Assembly: GCA_031277155.1 (NCBI GenBank)
Contig: JAITMW010000003.1
Location: forward strand, 1 to 23,741
DNA from: Clostridiales bacterium
GTDB lineage: Bacteria > Bacillota > Clostridia > Lachnospirales > WRAX01
Length of the DNA stretch: 23,741 nt
Direction: 5' to 3'
The translations under genes were made by a program, and so were the position numbers. A model generated the notes under the pieces. It saw nothing but the letters and a program-made list of their open reading frames with translations, made no database searches and was not told the DNA's origin. Shown here one piece after another: positions 14,310 to 21,394 of this stretch. Position 1 is the stretch's first letter; the number at the start of each line of letters is the position of its first letter.

Positions 14310-16250
14310 TTAGCTCATTCCGCTTGTCAAATCCACAAGGGGCGAATCCGCGAAATAGTCGTCATCCACTTCCCAGCTATCGCCCTTTTCCGGCAGCGGC
14401 GGGTCAAAGAGCTTGCGGAATTCATCACCGGTAATTTTTTCCTTTTGTATCAGTACTCCCGCTGTTTTGTGCAATGTTTCCATATATCGCTGCAAAATTT
14501 CCAAGGCTTGGGAATAGCCCGAATTTACGAATCTTTCGATTTCTTTGTCAATTTGCGCCGCCACTTCTTCGCCATAATTGCGGCTTTGGGCCAAATCACG
14601 TCCTAAAAACACTTCTTCGTTTTCATTGCCAAACAGTATGGGGCCCAAAACCTCGCTCATGCCGTATTTTGTCACCATGCTGCGAGCAATGGCAGTGGCG
14701 CGCATAATATCGTTTGAGGCACCTGTAGTGATGTCCTTCAGCACCAGATATTCCGCGGCGCGGCCGCCCATAAAGCTCACAATTTCCTGCTCCATCCGCC
14801 TTTTGGTCAAAGTCATTCTGTCCTCGCGGGGCTGGGGCATTGCGTATCCCCCCGCCATACCCGTGGGGATAATAGACACCATGTGTACGGGGTCCAGCTG
14901 GTCCAGCACTTCCATTATTATGGCATGGCCGGCCTCGTGATATGCCGTGACTTTTTTCTCCTTGTCGGATACGACGCGGCTTTTCTTCTCTGTGCCCACA
15001 GCGACCTTCACGAAGGCCTTGCGAATATCCACCATTGTTATCTCTTTTTTGTCCTCGCGTGCGGCCAAAAGGGCGGATTCGTTAAGCAGATTTTCCAAAT
15101 CGGCACCTGTGAAGCCGGATGTCAGTGCGGCCAGGGCGCCAAGGTCCACATCGCCGCCCAGCTTTTTGCCCCGGGCATGTACGCCGAGAATTTCCTCGCG
15201 TCCCTTCACATCGGGACGGCCCACCACCACGCGCCTGTCAAAGCGGCCGGGGCGCAGCAGCGCGGGGTCCAATATATCCGGGCGGTTTGTGGCCGCAAGG
15301 ATGATTATGCCCTCGTTTATGCCAAAACCGTCCATTTCTACCAACAATTGGTTAAGGGTTTGCTCCCTTTCGTCATGGCCGCCGCCAAGCCCGGCGCCGC
15401 GTTTGCGCCCCACGGCGTCAATTTCGTCGATAAACACGATGCAGGGGGAACTTTTCTTGGCTTGCTCAAAGAGGTCGCGCACACGGGATGCGCCCACACC
15501 CACAAACATCTCTACAAAATCAGAGCCCGATATCGAGAAAAACGGAACCCCGGCTTCCCCCGCAACAGCCCGTGCCAGCAGGGTTTTGCCTGTGCCCGGA
15601 GGGCCGACCAACAGCACGCCCTTGGGTATCCTTGCGCCAATTTCCACAAATTTTTTGGGCTGCTTTAAAAATTCTACAATTTCTTGCAAATCGGCCTTTT
15701 CTTCCTCAAGGCCGGCCACATCCTGAAATGTTACCTTGCGTTTATCATCCACAACGGCCTTCGCACGGGATTTGCCAAAGGACATAACCCGATTTCCGCC
15801 GCCTCCGCCGCCGCCCTGCATCTGATGTATGAAAAACAGCATCAGCATAATAGGTATCAGCAGTATCAAAAACGGCGTCAGCATTTGCAGGAAGAAATTG
15901 CTCTGTGGGATGGCCGTGGTGACGCCCAGGGCATGGTCGCCCATGTGATAGTGTACAAGCGCCATAAAGCTGGTCATATCAGGCACTTGCACCCGTCGCG
16001 GCGTACTCGGCATTACAACATCGTCGCCCGGACGCAGGGTGACGTCAACATTGGCCGCGTTGCCTGTTTCAGAGTGGCGGACAATATCGACTGTTTCTAT
16101 GCGGCCGGTCTCCAGGGCGGCAACCAGGTCGCTATAGCTGAAATCAGGCGCCGCCGGCGCGTTTGTGTTTGCGTTCAGCGCGATGAAGATAAACATCACA
16201 AACACAATCACAATCATATATATACCGAAATTCTTTCTTTGTGTGCCCAT
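14310..16250 (-). CDS. ftsH: ATP-dependent zinc metalloprotease FtsH
   Basis: 646 residues from the ATG at 16250, chosen because GGAGGT lies directly before it and the protein then starts MGTQRKNFGIYM, normal for FtsH. The frame stays open another 36 codons into tilS, but that extension is not family-like. Domains: membrane helix about 8-27, extracytoplasmic domain, second helix about 118-141, Gly-rich linker, AAA module with Walker A GPPGTGKT (216-223), Walker B IVFIDE (271-276) and the arginine-finger region RPGRFDRR (333-340). The protease domain has HEAGH at 438-442 and third zinc ligand Asp514. It degrades membrane and soluble quality-control substrates. The gap to tilS is 13 bases. Confidence 0.97.
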   Translation of the reverse strand: MGTQRKNFGIYMIVIVFVMFIFIALNANTNAPAAPDFSYSDLVAALETGRIETVDIVRHSETGNAANVDVTLRPGDDVVMPSTPRRVQVPDMTSFMALVHYHMGDHALGVTTAIPQSNFFLQMLTPFLILLIPIMLMLFFIHQMQGGGGGGGNRVMSFGKSRAKAVVDDKRKVTFQDVAGLEEEKADLQEIVEFLKQPKKFVEIGARIPKGVLLVGPPGTGKTLLARAVAGEAGVPFFSISGSDFVEMFVGVGASRVRDLFEQAKKSSPCIVFIDEIDAVGRKRGAGLGGGHDEREQTLNQLLVEMDGFGINEGIIILAATNRPDILDPALLRPGRFDRRVVVGRPDVKGREEILGVHARGKKLGGDVDLGALAALTSGFTGADLENLLNESALLAAREDKKEITMVDIRKAFVKVAVGTEKKSRVVSDKEKKVTAYHEAGHAIIMEVLDQLDPVHMVSIIPTGMAGGYAMPQPREDRMTLTKRRMEQEIVSFMGGRAAEYLVLKDITTGASNDIMRATAIARSMVTKYGMSEVLGPILFGNENEEVFLGRDLAQSRNYGEEVAAQIDKEIERFVNSGYSQALEILQRYMETLHKTAGVLIQKEKITGDEFRKLFDPPLPEKGDSWEVDDDYFADSPLVDLTSGMS

Positions 16251-16263
16251 ATTGACCTCCATG

Positions 16264-17616
16264 CTAATTATTCCAAATTTGCAAATATATTTTTTTGTCG
16301 TGGTTTTTTGCGTCAAATTTGTGGGATTCGATTGGCGCGTCATGACCAGGCGCGCCACCTATAATTAAAATTATATCCCTGTCGCACGCAATAAAAACAG
16401 CTTGTTCGCGGTATTTGCGCGCAATTTTTTTGTCGATGAAAAAGTCCTTGACTTTTTTTGTGCCCACATTGTTAAAAAAAATTCTATCGCCCGGCAGACG
16501 TGTGCGAATCAGCACATTTGTTATTTTATCACAATCCAGAGCTTTTGTAAAAGCATTTTCGCGGACAATTGCATCGCCCAGATGCACCCAGGTATCAATT
16601 TGCGAGACGAAAACAGGATTGTCCCTGGGCAAAGTTACTGAAAAATTGTTGAAAACATCAGGGATTTTTATGCAAATCTCATTATAGGCCCTTTCAGCGA
16701 CAAAGCCTTTGGGCAAAGAGGCCCTTTTTCCGCTTTGCAGGCCCGCCAAGGCCAATACGGCCTCCACATGGTCAAATGTGATGTCCTTTGGGCCGCCAAG
16801 GGCCTCACCTATGGCAGCGCGCACAATTCTGCGCTTTATGGCCATGTCATATTGAGACAGGGCATCCAGGTTGATGCACATGCCAATATCACCGGAATTA
16901 ACACAATTTGAATATGCATTTTTGGTAATATTGCCCAAAAAAGCATCCTCGTCGCAAGAGATTTCGGCCAGCCGCCGCAGCGCATCACCAACCCCCGGAT
17001 TCAGATTGTCCCTTATCTGCGGCAAAAGGAAGTTGCGCACCCAATTTCTGGTGTAATCATTGGAATCATTGGTAGAATCCACCCGATGCGCCAGCCCGTG
17101 CCGCGCGCAATAGGCCAAAATTTCCTCGCGGCTGACGTCAATCAAAGGGCGGATGACATTGCCATTTTTTGGTGAAATACCCCTTATGCCGCCCGCGCCG
17201 CGGACAATCTGCATTATGATGGTCTCGTCAGCATCATTTTTGTTGTGGGCCACCGCAATTTTGTCAAAGCCGCGCTGTGCCAGTACCTTGTTAAAATGCT
17301 TATAGCGCAGCACGCGCCCTGCTTCCTCCACGCCAACGCCCATTTTGCGGGCCTCTGCCGCCGCGTCTTCCCTAAAAATTACCAAATCGATGCCCAAATG
17401 CCTACAGAAATCCTCGCAAAATTGCGCGTCCTCGTCCGCCTCGCGCCCTCTCAGGCCATGGTGTATATGCACACAGGCAATTTTCAGGCCGATTTCGTTG
17501 CACAAAAAATGCGTCATGGCGACAGAATCCGCGCCGCCGGACAGACCGACGACAACGCCGTCGCCCCTCGCAAGCATGTTATATTTTGCAATTGCAGCGT
17601 TCACTTGCTTTCGCAT
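16264..17616 (-). CDS. tilS: tRNA(Ile)-lysidine synthetase
   Basis: 450 residues. Modifies the wobble cytidine of the minor tRNA-Ile to lysidine, an essential step for reading AUA codons. The PP-loop VVGLSGGADSVAM holds SGGADS at 26-31; further N-type ATPase segments are VHIHHGLRGREADEDA and VAHNKNDADETI. The C-terminal half holds the TilS substrate-binding domains, ending with GDRIFF and KKVKDFFIDKKI, typical of the family. First gene of the minus-strand run; GGGAG lies before the ATG. tilS-ftsH adjacency is common in Firmicutes. Confidence 0.95.
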   Translation of the reverse strand: MRKQVNAAIAKYNMLARGDGVVVGLSGGADSVAMTHFLCNEIGLKIACVHIHHGLRGREADEDAQFCEDFCRHLGIDLVIFREDAAAEARKMGVGVEEAGRVLRYKHFNKVLAQRGFDKIAVAHNKNDADETIIMQIVRGAGGIRGISPKNGNVIRPLIDVSREEILAYCARHGLAHRVDSTNDSNDYTRNWVRNFLLPQIRDNLNPGVGDALRRLAEISCDEDAFLGNITKNAYSNCVNSGDIGMCINLDALSQYDMAIKRRIVRAAIGEALGGPKDITFDHVEAVLALAGLQSGKRASLPKGFVAERAYNEICIKIPDVFNNFSVTLPRDNPVFVSQIDTWVHLGDAIVRENAFTKALDCDKITNVLIRTRLPGDRIFFNNVGTKKVKDFFIDKKIARKYREQAVFIACDRDIILIIGGAPGHDAPIESHKFDAKNHDKKIYLQIWNN

Positions 17617-17643
17617 TAAAAGCTCCCAAATCTTCCTACATAT

Positions 17644-17652
17644 ATTCTACCA
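17644..17652 (-). promoter_or_regulatory. Possible extended -10 promoter for tilS and the following operon
   Basis: In the 71-base divergent gap the minus strand reads TGGTAGAAT, which fits an extended -10 element (TG-N-TAGAAT; -10 at 17644-17649). The -35 region is weak (ATTTAT at 17-base spacing). A start near 17637 would leave a short leader with the tilS ribosome site. Position is sensible but the match is modest. Confidence 0.4.
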
Positions 17653-17687
17653 AGTATTTATGAATAATAAATGTACAAAGGAGATGA

Positions 17688-18569
17688 ATGAAAATGAAAA
17701 GACTCTTTTTTGCCGCTTTGGCCGTATTTCTTATGATTTCAGGCAGCCGGGCCGCCGCGTCGCCCCTTGAAACCTTGATGGGCCTGTCCGTGGGAGAGGT
17801 GGCCGAGGTGCCCATCATCATGTATCACGCGCTGGAGTCCACGCCCGACAATCGGTGGGAGATAACGGCCGAGGAATTTGAATCCGACCTGAAATACATG
17901 GTCGAAAACGGCTTTACCGCCGTTGTGATGCAGGATTTAATTGATTTTGTACACAAGGGCAAAAAATTGCCCGAAAAGCCTATTGTGATTAGCTTTGACG
18001 ATGGGCGTATGCCCACCATGGACATTATTTTGCCCATGTTGCAGAATTATGATGCCAAAATTACCATGGCCATCATCGGCCACGAAACCGACCACTATAC
18101 GGAAATTGTCAATCAGGGCAAAGGGTCGCGTCATCCGCATATGACATGGGAGCAGGTGGCAGCGGCCCATGCCTCCGGGCGCGTGGAAATTCAAAGCCAC
18201 ACATACAATCTGCATGGGAGAAACGGCGCAAAAAAGCTGCGGGGTGAAAGCAATGAGGACTATCGCCGGCGCCTTTTGACAGATTTGCAAAAATTTGCGG
18301 AGGTTTTGCACGAAAACACCGGCATTGTGCCAAGCAGCTTGGCATATCCCCTTGGCGCCATCAGTGATGTGTCTGACGACATCATAAAAGAGGCCGGATA
18401 TGTGGCCAGCCTGTCCTGCGAGCAAAAGTCCAACATCATCCGCGTGGGCGACGCGAACAGCCTTTTCAGCCTAAAGCGCTATCTGCGCCCGCCGCATCAA
18501 TCCAGCCCGGAATTTTTTGCAAAGCTGGGCGACAGCAAGATGATGAATGAGGACGACAAAGCGCAATAA
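17688..18569 (+). CDS. Secreted polysaccharide deacetylase (NodB fold, CE4)
   Basis: 293 residues. The N-terminal signal peptide (MKMKRLFFAALAVFLMISGS, cleavage likely near residues 21-24, SRAAAS) exports it. The deacetylase domain starts at VPIIMYHALE. Motif 1 is SFDDG (102-106) with the catalytic and metal Asp pair; motif 2 is SHTYNLH (170-176) with two metal His; AYPLG near 246-250 replaces the RxPxG-type motif. Such enzymes remove acetyl groups from peptidoglycan, chitin-like or surface polymers. ATG at 17688 and ATG at 17694 share the ribosome site AAAGGAGATGA (17677-17687) and cannot be separated; the mature protein is unaffected. A strong terminator follows. Confidence 0.9.
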   Translation: MKMKRLFFAALAVFLMISGSRAAASPLETLMGLSVGEVAEVPIIMYHALESTPDNRWEITAEEFESDLKYMVENGFTAVVMQDLIDFVHKGKKLPEKPIVISFDDGRMPTMDIILPMLQNYDAKITMAIIGHETDHYTEIVNQGKGSRHPHMTWEQVAAAHASGRVEIQSHTYNLHGRNGAKKLRGESNEDYRRRLLTDLQKFAEVLHENTGIVPSSLAYPLGAISDVSDDIIKEAGYVASLSCEQKSNIIRVGDANSLFSLKRYLRPPHQSSPEFFAKLGDSKMMNEDDKAQ

Positions 18570-18592
18570 GTCTGGACGTGTCAACGCGCCCT

Positions 18593-18619
18593 AAAAATCC
18601 CGCCTTAAGCGGGATTTTT
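18593..18619. terminator. Bidirectional Rho-independent terminator
   Basis: AAAAATCCCGC (18593-18603) pairs perfectly with GCGGGATTTTT (18609-18619) around loop CTTAA. The stem has a GC-rich top and a U-tract on either strand, so it can stop both the deacetylase transcript and the convergent cysteine-synthase-like gene. Confidence 0.88.
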
Positions 18620-18649
18620 GTTGCAAACGTGAATCCCGGGTCCTGCCCC

Positions 18650-18695
18650 TGTCATCCTGAGCGCAGCGAAGGATCTCGCTTTGCTCAGAATGACA
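18650..18695. repeat. Hairpin repeat of the TCATCCTGAGCGCAGCGAAGGATC kind (dispersed intergenic element)
   Basis: TGTCATCCTGAGC (18650-18662) pairs with GCTCAGAATGACA (18683-18695) with one mismatch, and an inner stem AGCGA (18665-18669) with TCGCT (18676-18680) encloses AGGATC. I recognise this sequence from memory as a dispersed intergenic repeat present in many unrelated bacterial genomes. Here it lies 18 bases past the end of the minus-strand PLP enzyme gene, between that gene and the terminator. Confidence 0.7.
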
Positions 18696-18712
18696 ATAGA
18701 GGCTTCGGGCCG

Positions 18713-19672
18713 TTACATACAAAACAAATCCGTACTCATATATTTCAAACCGCAATCGTTAATCACAATGCCGAAGTGGTTGCCCCGTTCTGTATCCTTC
18801 ATTTGCTTTATGGCCGCCACAACATTCGCACCGGAGGAAAGCCCCGAAAAAACGCCCTCGACCTTTGCCAGCAGCTGGCACATTTCTGCGGATTCGTCAC
18901 AGGTGACGGTGATAAAGCCGTCCATATATTCCCTGTCAACTATTTCCATATCTTTGGCATATCCGCCGCCCTGTATGGTGTGGCTGATGCCGGGTATTAC
19001 CTCGCCTTTGTAATGGGCGCAGCCGTGCGGCTCTACAGCATAGCAGCGTATGGCGGGATTAAGCCGCTTTAGCGCGCGGGCATAGCCCATAAATGTGCCG
19101 CCGGTGCCGATGAAATCAGCAAAAGCCTGAATTTGCCCCAGGCTTTGCACCCACATTTCCAGCGCGGCAGGCTCATGAGAAGCGGAATTATCCTGATTGT
19201 GAAACTGGTTAAAATAAAACGCCCCTGTCTCCGCCACCAGGCGGTCTGCCACCTCCGCCACTAATTCCATATCGTTGCCGGACACCTGGCCCTTTTGTGA
19301 ACCTTGCGCCTGGTCCACCAGCACAACCTGCCCGCCAAGGGCCTTTATCATCCTGACGCGCTCTACAGAATTTCCTTTAGAAATGACGCATATAAAAGGA
19401 TATCCCTTTGCGGAGCATACCATGGCCACCGCCGTGCCCGTGTTGCCGCTGGTCATTTCCAGCACGGGCTGGCCGGGCTTTAACAGGCCCTTTTGCTCTG
19501 CCATTTCAATCATGCCCAGTGCAATCCTGTCCTTTTTGGACGATGTGGGGTTTAGATATTCCAGCTTGGCATAGATATGCCCTTCATAGCCCAAATGCTC
19601 TTTCAGTTTGTCCAGCCGCAAAAGCGGCGTCTTGCCAATGGCCTGCGTAAGGCATGTGATGAATTTTTCCAT
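18713..19672 (-). CDS. Cysteine synthase family PLP enzyme
   Basis: 319 residues, fold-type II PLP enzyme close to O-acetylserine sulfhydrylase, which makes cysteine from O-acetylserine and sulfide. PLP lysine is Lys47 in NPTSSKKDRIAL (residues 41-52); the substrate loop is TSGNTG (74-79); the PLP phosphate loop is GTGGT (189-193); SSGAN (279-283) is near the cofactor nitrogen site. The segment before the lysine (TSSK rather than the common GGSV) marks a side branch, so a different beta-substitution reaction, as in some cysteine-synthase-like proteins, is possible. GGAGG precedes the ATG, and a good promoter lies upstream. Single-gene unit divergent from the pnt operon. Confidence 0.85.
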   Translation of the reverse strand: MEKFITCLTQAIGKTPLLRLDKLKEHLGYEGHIYAKLEYLNPTSSKKDRIALGMIEMAEQKGLLKPGQPVLEMTSGNTGTAVAMVCSAKGYPFICVISKGNSVERVRMIKALGGQVVLVDQAQGSQKGQVSGNDMELVAEVADRLVAETGAFYFNQFHNQDNSASHEPAALEMWVQSLGQIQAFADFIGTGGTFMGYARALKRLNPAIRCYAVEPHGCAHYKGEVIPGISHTIQGGGYAKDMEIVDREYMDGFITVTCDESAEMCQLLAKVEGVFSGLSSGANVVAAIKQMKDTERGNHFGIVINDCGLKYMSTDLFCM

Positions 19673-19709
19673 AATTGTCCTCCATAGCTAAGACTAAGAA
19701 TATAGCTTG

Positions 19710-19738
19710 ATATTATCATGTTCTTGCATAAAAGTCAA
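19710..19738 (-). promoter_or_regulatory. Sigma-A type promoter for the cysteine-synthase-like gene
   Basis: Minus strand TTGACT (19733-19738), 17-base spacer, TAATAT (19710-19715). The start would be near 19703, giving a leader of about 30 bases with GGAGG at 19679-19683. Divergent from the pnt promoter 34 bases away, so a shared regulator could act on both. Confidence 0.75.
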
Positions 19739-19771
19739 GAATTCGGCAAACATCTAAATCCCAGATTAGTA

Positions 19772-19800
19772 TTGTAAAAAAAATGCAAATACGTTATACT
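19772..19800 (+). promoter_or_regulatory. Sigma-A type promoter for the pnt operon
   Basis: TTGTAA (19772-19777), 17-base spacer, TATACT (19795-19800). Predicted start near 19807 leaves a very short leader before the pntAA ATG at 19824. Confidence 0.75.
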
Positions 19801-19823
19801 GTAATACGGGAGTGTTGCTTATA

Positions 19824-20960
19824 ATGAAAAGGGTTTTTTTATGCAAGGAAACAGCGGTTGGCGAAACCCGCGCTGCGCTGGTTCCTTCTGATGTCAAGGC
19901 TTTGGACGCGATGGGATATGAAATTGCCGTACAAAGCGGCGCGGGTTTGTCAATAGGTCATGCCGATGATGAATATGCGGCGGCGGGCGCAAAAATTGCA
20001 GGCACGCCGCAGGAAGGATATCAATCCGCCGATATTGTGGTGCGCATCAACAAGCCCGAGGGCCCAAAGGGCCTTGCTGCGGGCATGCTGCATATAAGCT
20101 CCTTTGATGTGTTTAATGAAAAAGAGGCCATAGGGGAATTTGCGGCGGCGGGCATTGGCCTTGTCAGCCTGGAGATGATTCCGCGCACCACATTGGCGCA
20201 AAAGATGGATATCCAAAGCTCGCAGATGTCTTTGGCGGGCTATTATGCCGTTTTGCTGGCGGCGGCGCGTCTGCCCAAAATTTTGCCCATGATGACGACG
20301 CCCTCGGGCACCATTTCCCCCGCCAAAATCTTTATAATAGGCGTGGGCGTGGCCGGCCTTCAGGCCATTGCCACCGCAAAGCGGCTGGGGGCGCGGGTCG
20401 AAGCCTTTGACACCCGGCCCGAGGTGGAAGAGCAGGTGAAATCCCTGGGCGCAAAATTCATAAAAATTGATTTGGGCCAGACCGGCTCTACAGAGCAGGG
20501 ATATGCCAAAGAGCTGACGCCGGAGCAAATTGAAATACAGCGGCAGGCCCAGGCGAAAATTTGTGCGGGGTCTGATATTGTAATTACAACCGCCAAGGTT
20601 TTTGGCAGAAAGGCCCCGCTGCTGCTGACAAAGGACATGACGGCGCAGATGAAGCCGGGCTCTGTTATAATAGACATGGCGGTGAAAACCGGCGGCAATG
20701 TGGAAGGGTCCAGCCCAGACGGGGATGTGGTGCTGGACAATGGCGTGACCATCATAGGCGGCGACGGGTTGGAGCGTTTTGTGCCCAAGGATGCCTCCGA
20801 CATGTTTTCCGGCAATATACGCGCCTTTTTGGAGCATTTTTGGGATGATGAAAGCAAAGCCTTTAAGATAGATTTTGAGGACGATATTATGCGCGGCTGC
20901 CTTATCACATACGGTGGCAAGGTGGTGCATGGGCGATGTCTCAAAAGCGTTGCCGGGTAA
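19824..20960 (+). CDS. pntAA: NAD(P) transhydrogenase subunit alpha part 1 (NAD-binding domain I)
   Basis: 378 residues from the ATG at 19824, chosen because the protein then begins MKRVFLCKETAVGETRAALVP as in the family and GGGAG lies upstream; an in-frame GTG 12 bases earlier overlaps that ribosome site. It binds NAD(H) in the soluble domain I of the proton-translocating transhydrogenase. The hydride-site loop has Arg, Gln and Asp in PRTTLAQKMD; the nucleotide fold has GVGVAGLQAIATAKRLGA. No membrane helices, so this is the three-subunit form (PntAA, PntAB, PntB) known from Rhodospirillum. The last codons (Ala-Gly-stop) lie inside an inverted-repeat element that continues into the gap before pntAB. 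Confidence 0.95.
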   Translation: MKRVFLCKETAVGETRAALVPSDVKALDAMGYEIAVQSGAGLSIGHADDEYAAAGAKIAGTPQEGYQSADIVVRINKPEGPKGLAAGMLHISSFDVFNEKEAIGEFAAAGIGLVSLEMIPRTTLAQKMDIQSSQMSLAGYYAVLLAAARLPKILPMMTTPSGTISPAKIFIIGVGVAGLQAIATAKRLGARVEAFDTRPEVEEQVKSLGAKFIKIDLGQTGSTEQGYAKELTPEQIEIQRQAQAKICAGSDIVITTAKVFGRKAPLLLTKDMTAQMKPGSVIIDMAVKTGGNVEGSSPDGDVVLDNGVTIIGGDGLERFVPKDASDMFSGNIRAFLEHFWDDESKAFKIDFEDDIMRGCLITYGGKVVHGRCLKSVAG

Positions 20961-21032
20961 ACCCGGCTAAAGTAACGACTACAAGTCTGGTATTTGCGGT
21001 TTGAACCGTTACTTTAGCAGGGTTTACCCTGC
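20952..21032. repeat. 81-bp REPIN/MITE-like element of two inverted hairpin arms in the pnt operon
   Basis: The arms 20952-20977 and 21007-21032 are reverse complements at 24 of 26 positions, separated by 29 bases. Each arm begins with its own palindrome: GCCGGG-TAAA-CCCGGC (20952-20967) on the left, GCAGGG-TTTA-CCCTGC (21017-21032) on the right. The two differences between arms are the two sides of one base pair in that small hairpin (C-G in one, A-T in the other), so the small hairpins are kept while the long stem gains two mismatches. This is the layout of REP doublets (REPINs). No transposase is encoded. The element supplies the pntAA stop codon and fills most of the gap to pntAB. Confidence 0.75.
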
Positions 21033-21103
21033 ACCCTTTGCCAAATCAACATATTTGGCGGCAAAGCGGTGCGCCACATTTAAAGAGCCATAAGGAGCCA
21101 ACC

Positions 21104-21394
21104 ATGGAAATGATATTTTTGCTGTTTATATTCGTAATTGCCGCCTTTTTGGGGCGGGAGCTTATTTCTAAGGTGCCGTCCCAGCTGCACACGCCTCTTA
21201 TGTCGGCCACAAACGCCATCGGCGGCATCACCGTCGTCGGCGCCATTGTGGCTGTGGCCATGTTTTCCGCGGGCACTTTGGGCATGATTTTATCCTTCGT
21301 CGCCATCATCCTGGCCACAATCAATGTGGTCGGCGGATATTTGGTGACACAGCGGATGCTTTCGATGTTCCGCAAAAAGGAGGATAAGGATTGA
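21104..21394 (+). CDS. pntAB: NAD(P) transhydrogenase subunit alpha part 2 (membrane)
   Basis: 96 residues from the ATG at 21104, fixed by AAGGAG at 21091-21096; the frame is open 66 bases further upstream but that part is not family-like. Three membrane helices (about 2-16, 38-57 and 60-80) with the conserved SQLHTPLMSATNAIGGI stretch, the polar segment in the first part of the proton channel. Ends in a basic cytoplasmic tail (FRKKEDKD). Its TGA overlaps the pntB ATG (TGATG). Confidence 0.95.
   Translation: MEMIFLLFIFVIAAFLGRELISKVPSQLHTPLMSATNAIGGITVVGAIVAVAMFSAGTLGMILSFVAIILATINVVGGYLVTQRMLSMFRKKEDKD

Noticed and set aside
16251..16358. N-terminal extension of ftsH by 36 codons
   Set aside because: A strong GGAGGT site precedes the internal ATG at 16250, the protein then starts like other FtsH, and the extension lies within the tilS coding end.
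18578..19072. Plus-strand open frame of 164 codons after the deacetylase
   Set aside because: It runs through a terminator and a repeat element, then antisense to the PLP enzyme gene.
20978..21006. Spacer of the pnt element as part of a CRISPR-like or tRNA-like structure
   Set aside because: Only one pair of repeats exists, in inverted orientation, and no tRNA features or repeat array are seen.
21038..21103. Earlier start of pntAB at 21038
   Set aside because: No ribosome site there, and the extra 22 residues are not part of the family; AAGGAG fits the ATG at 21104.
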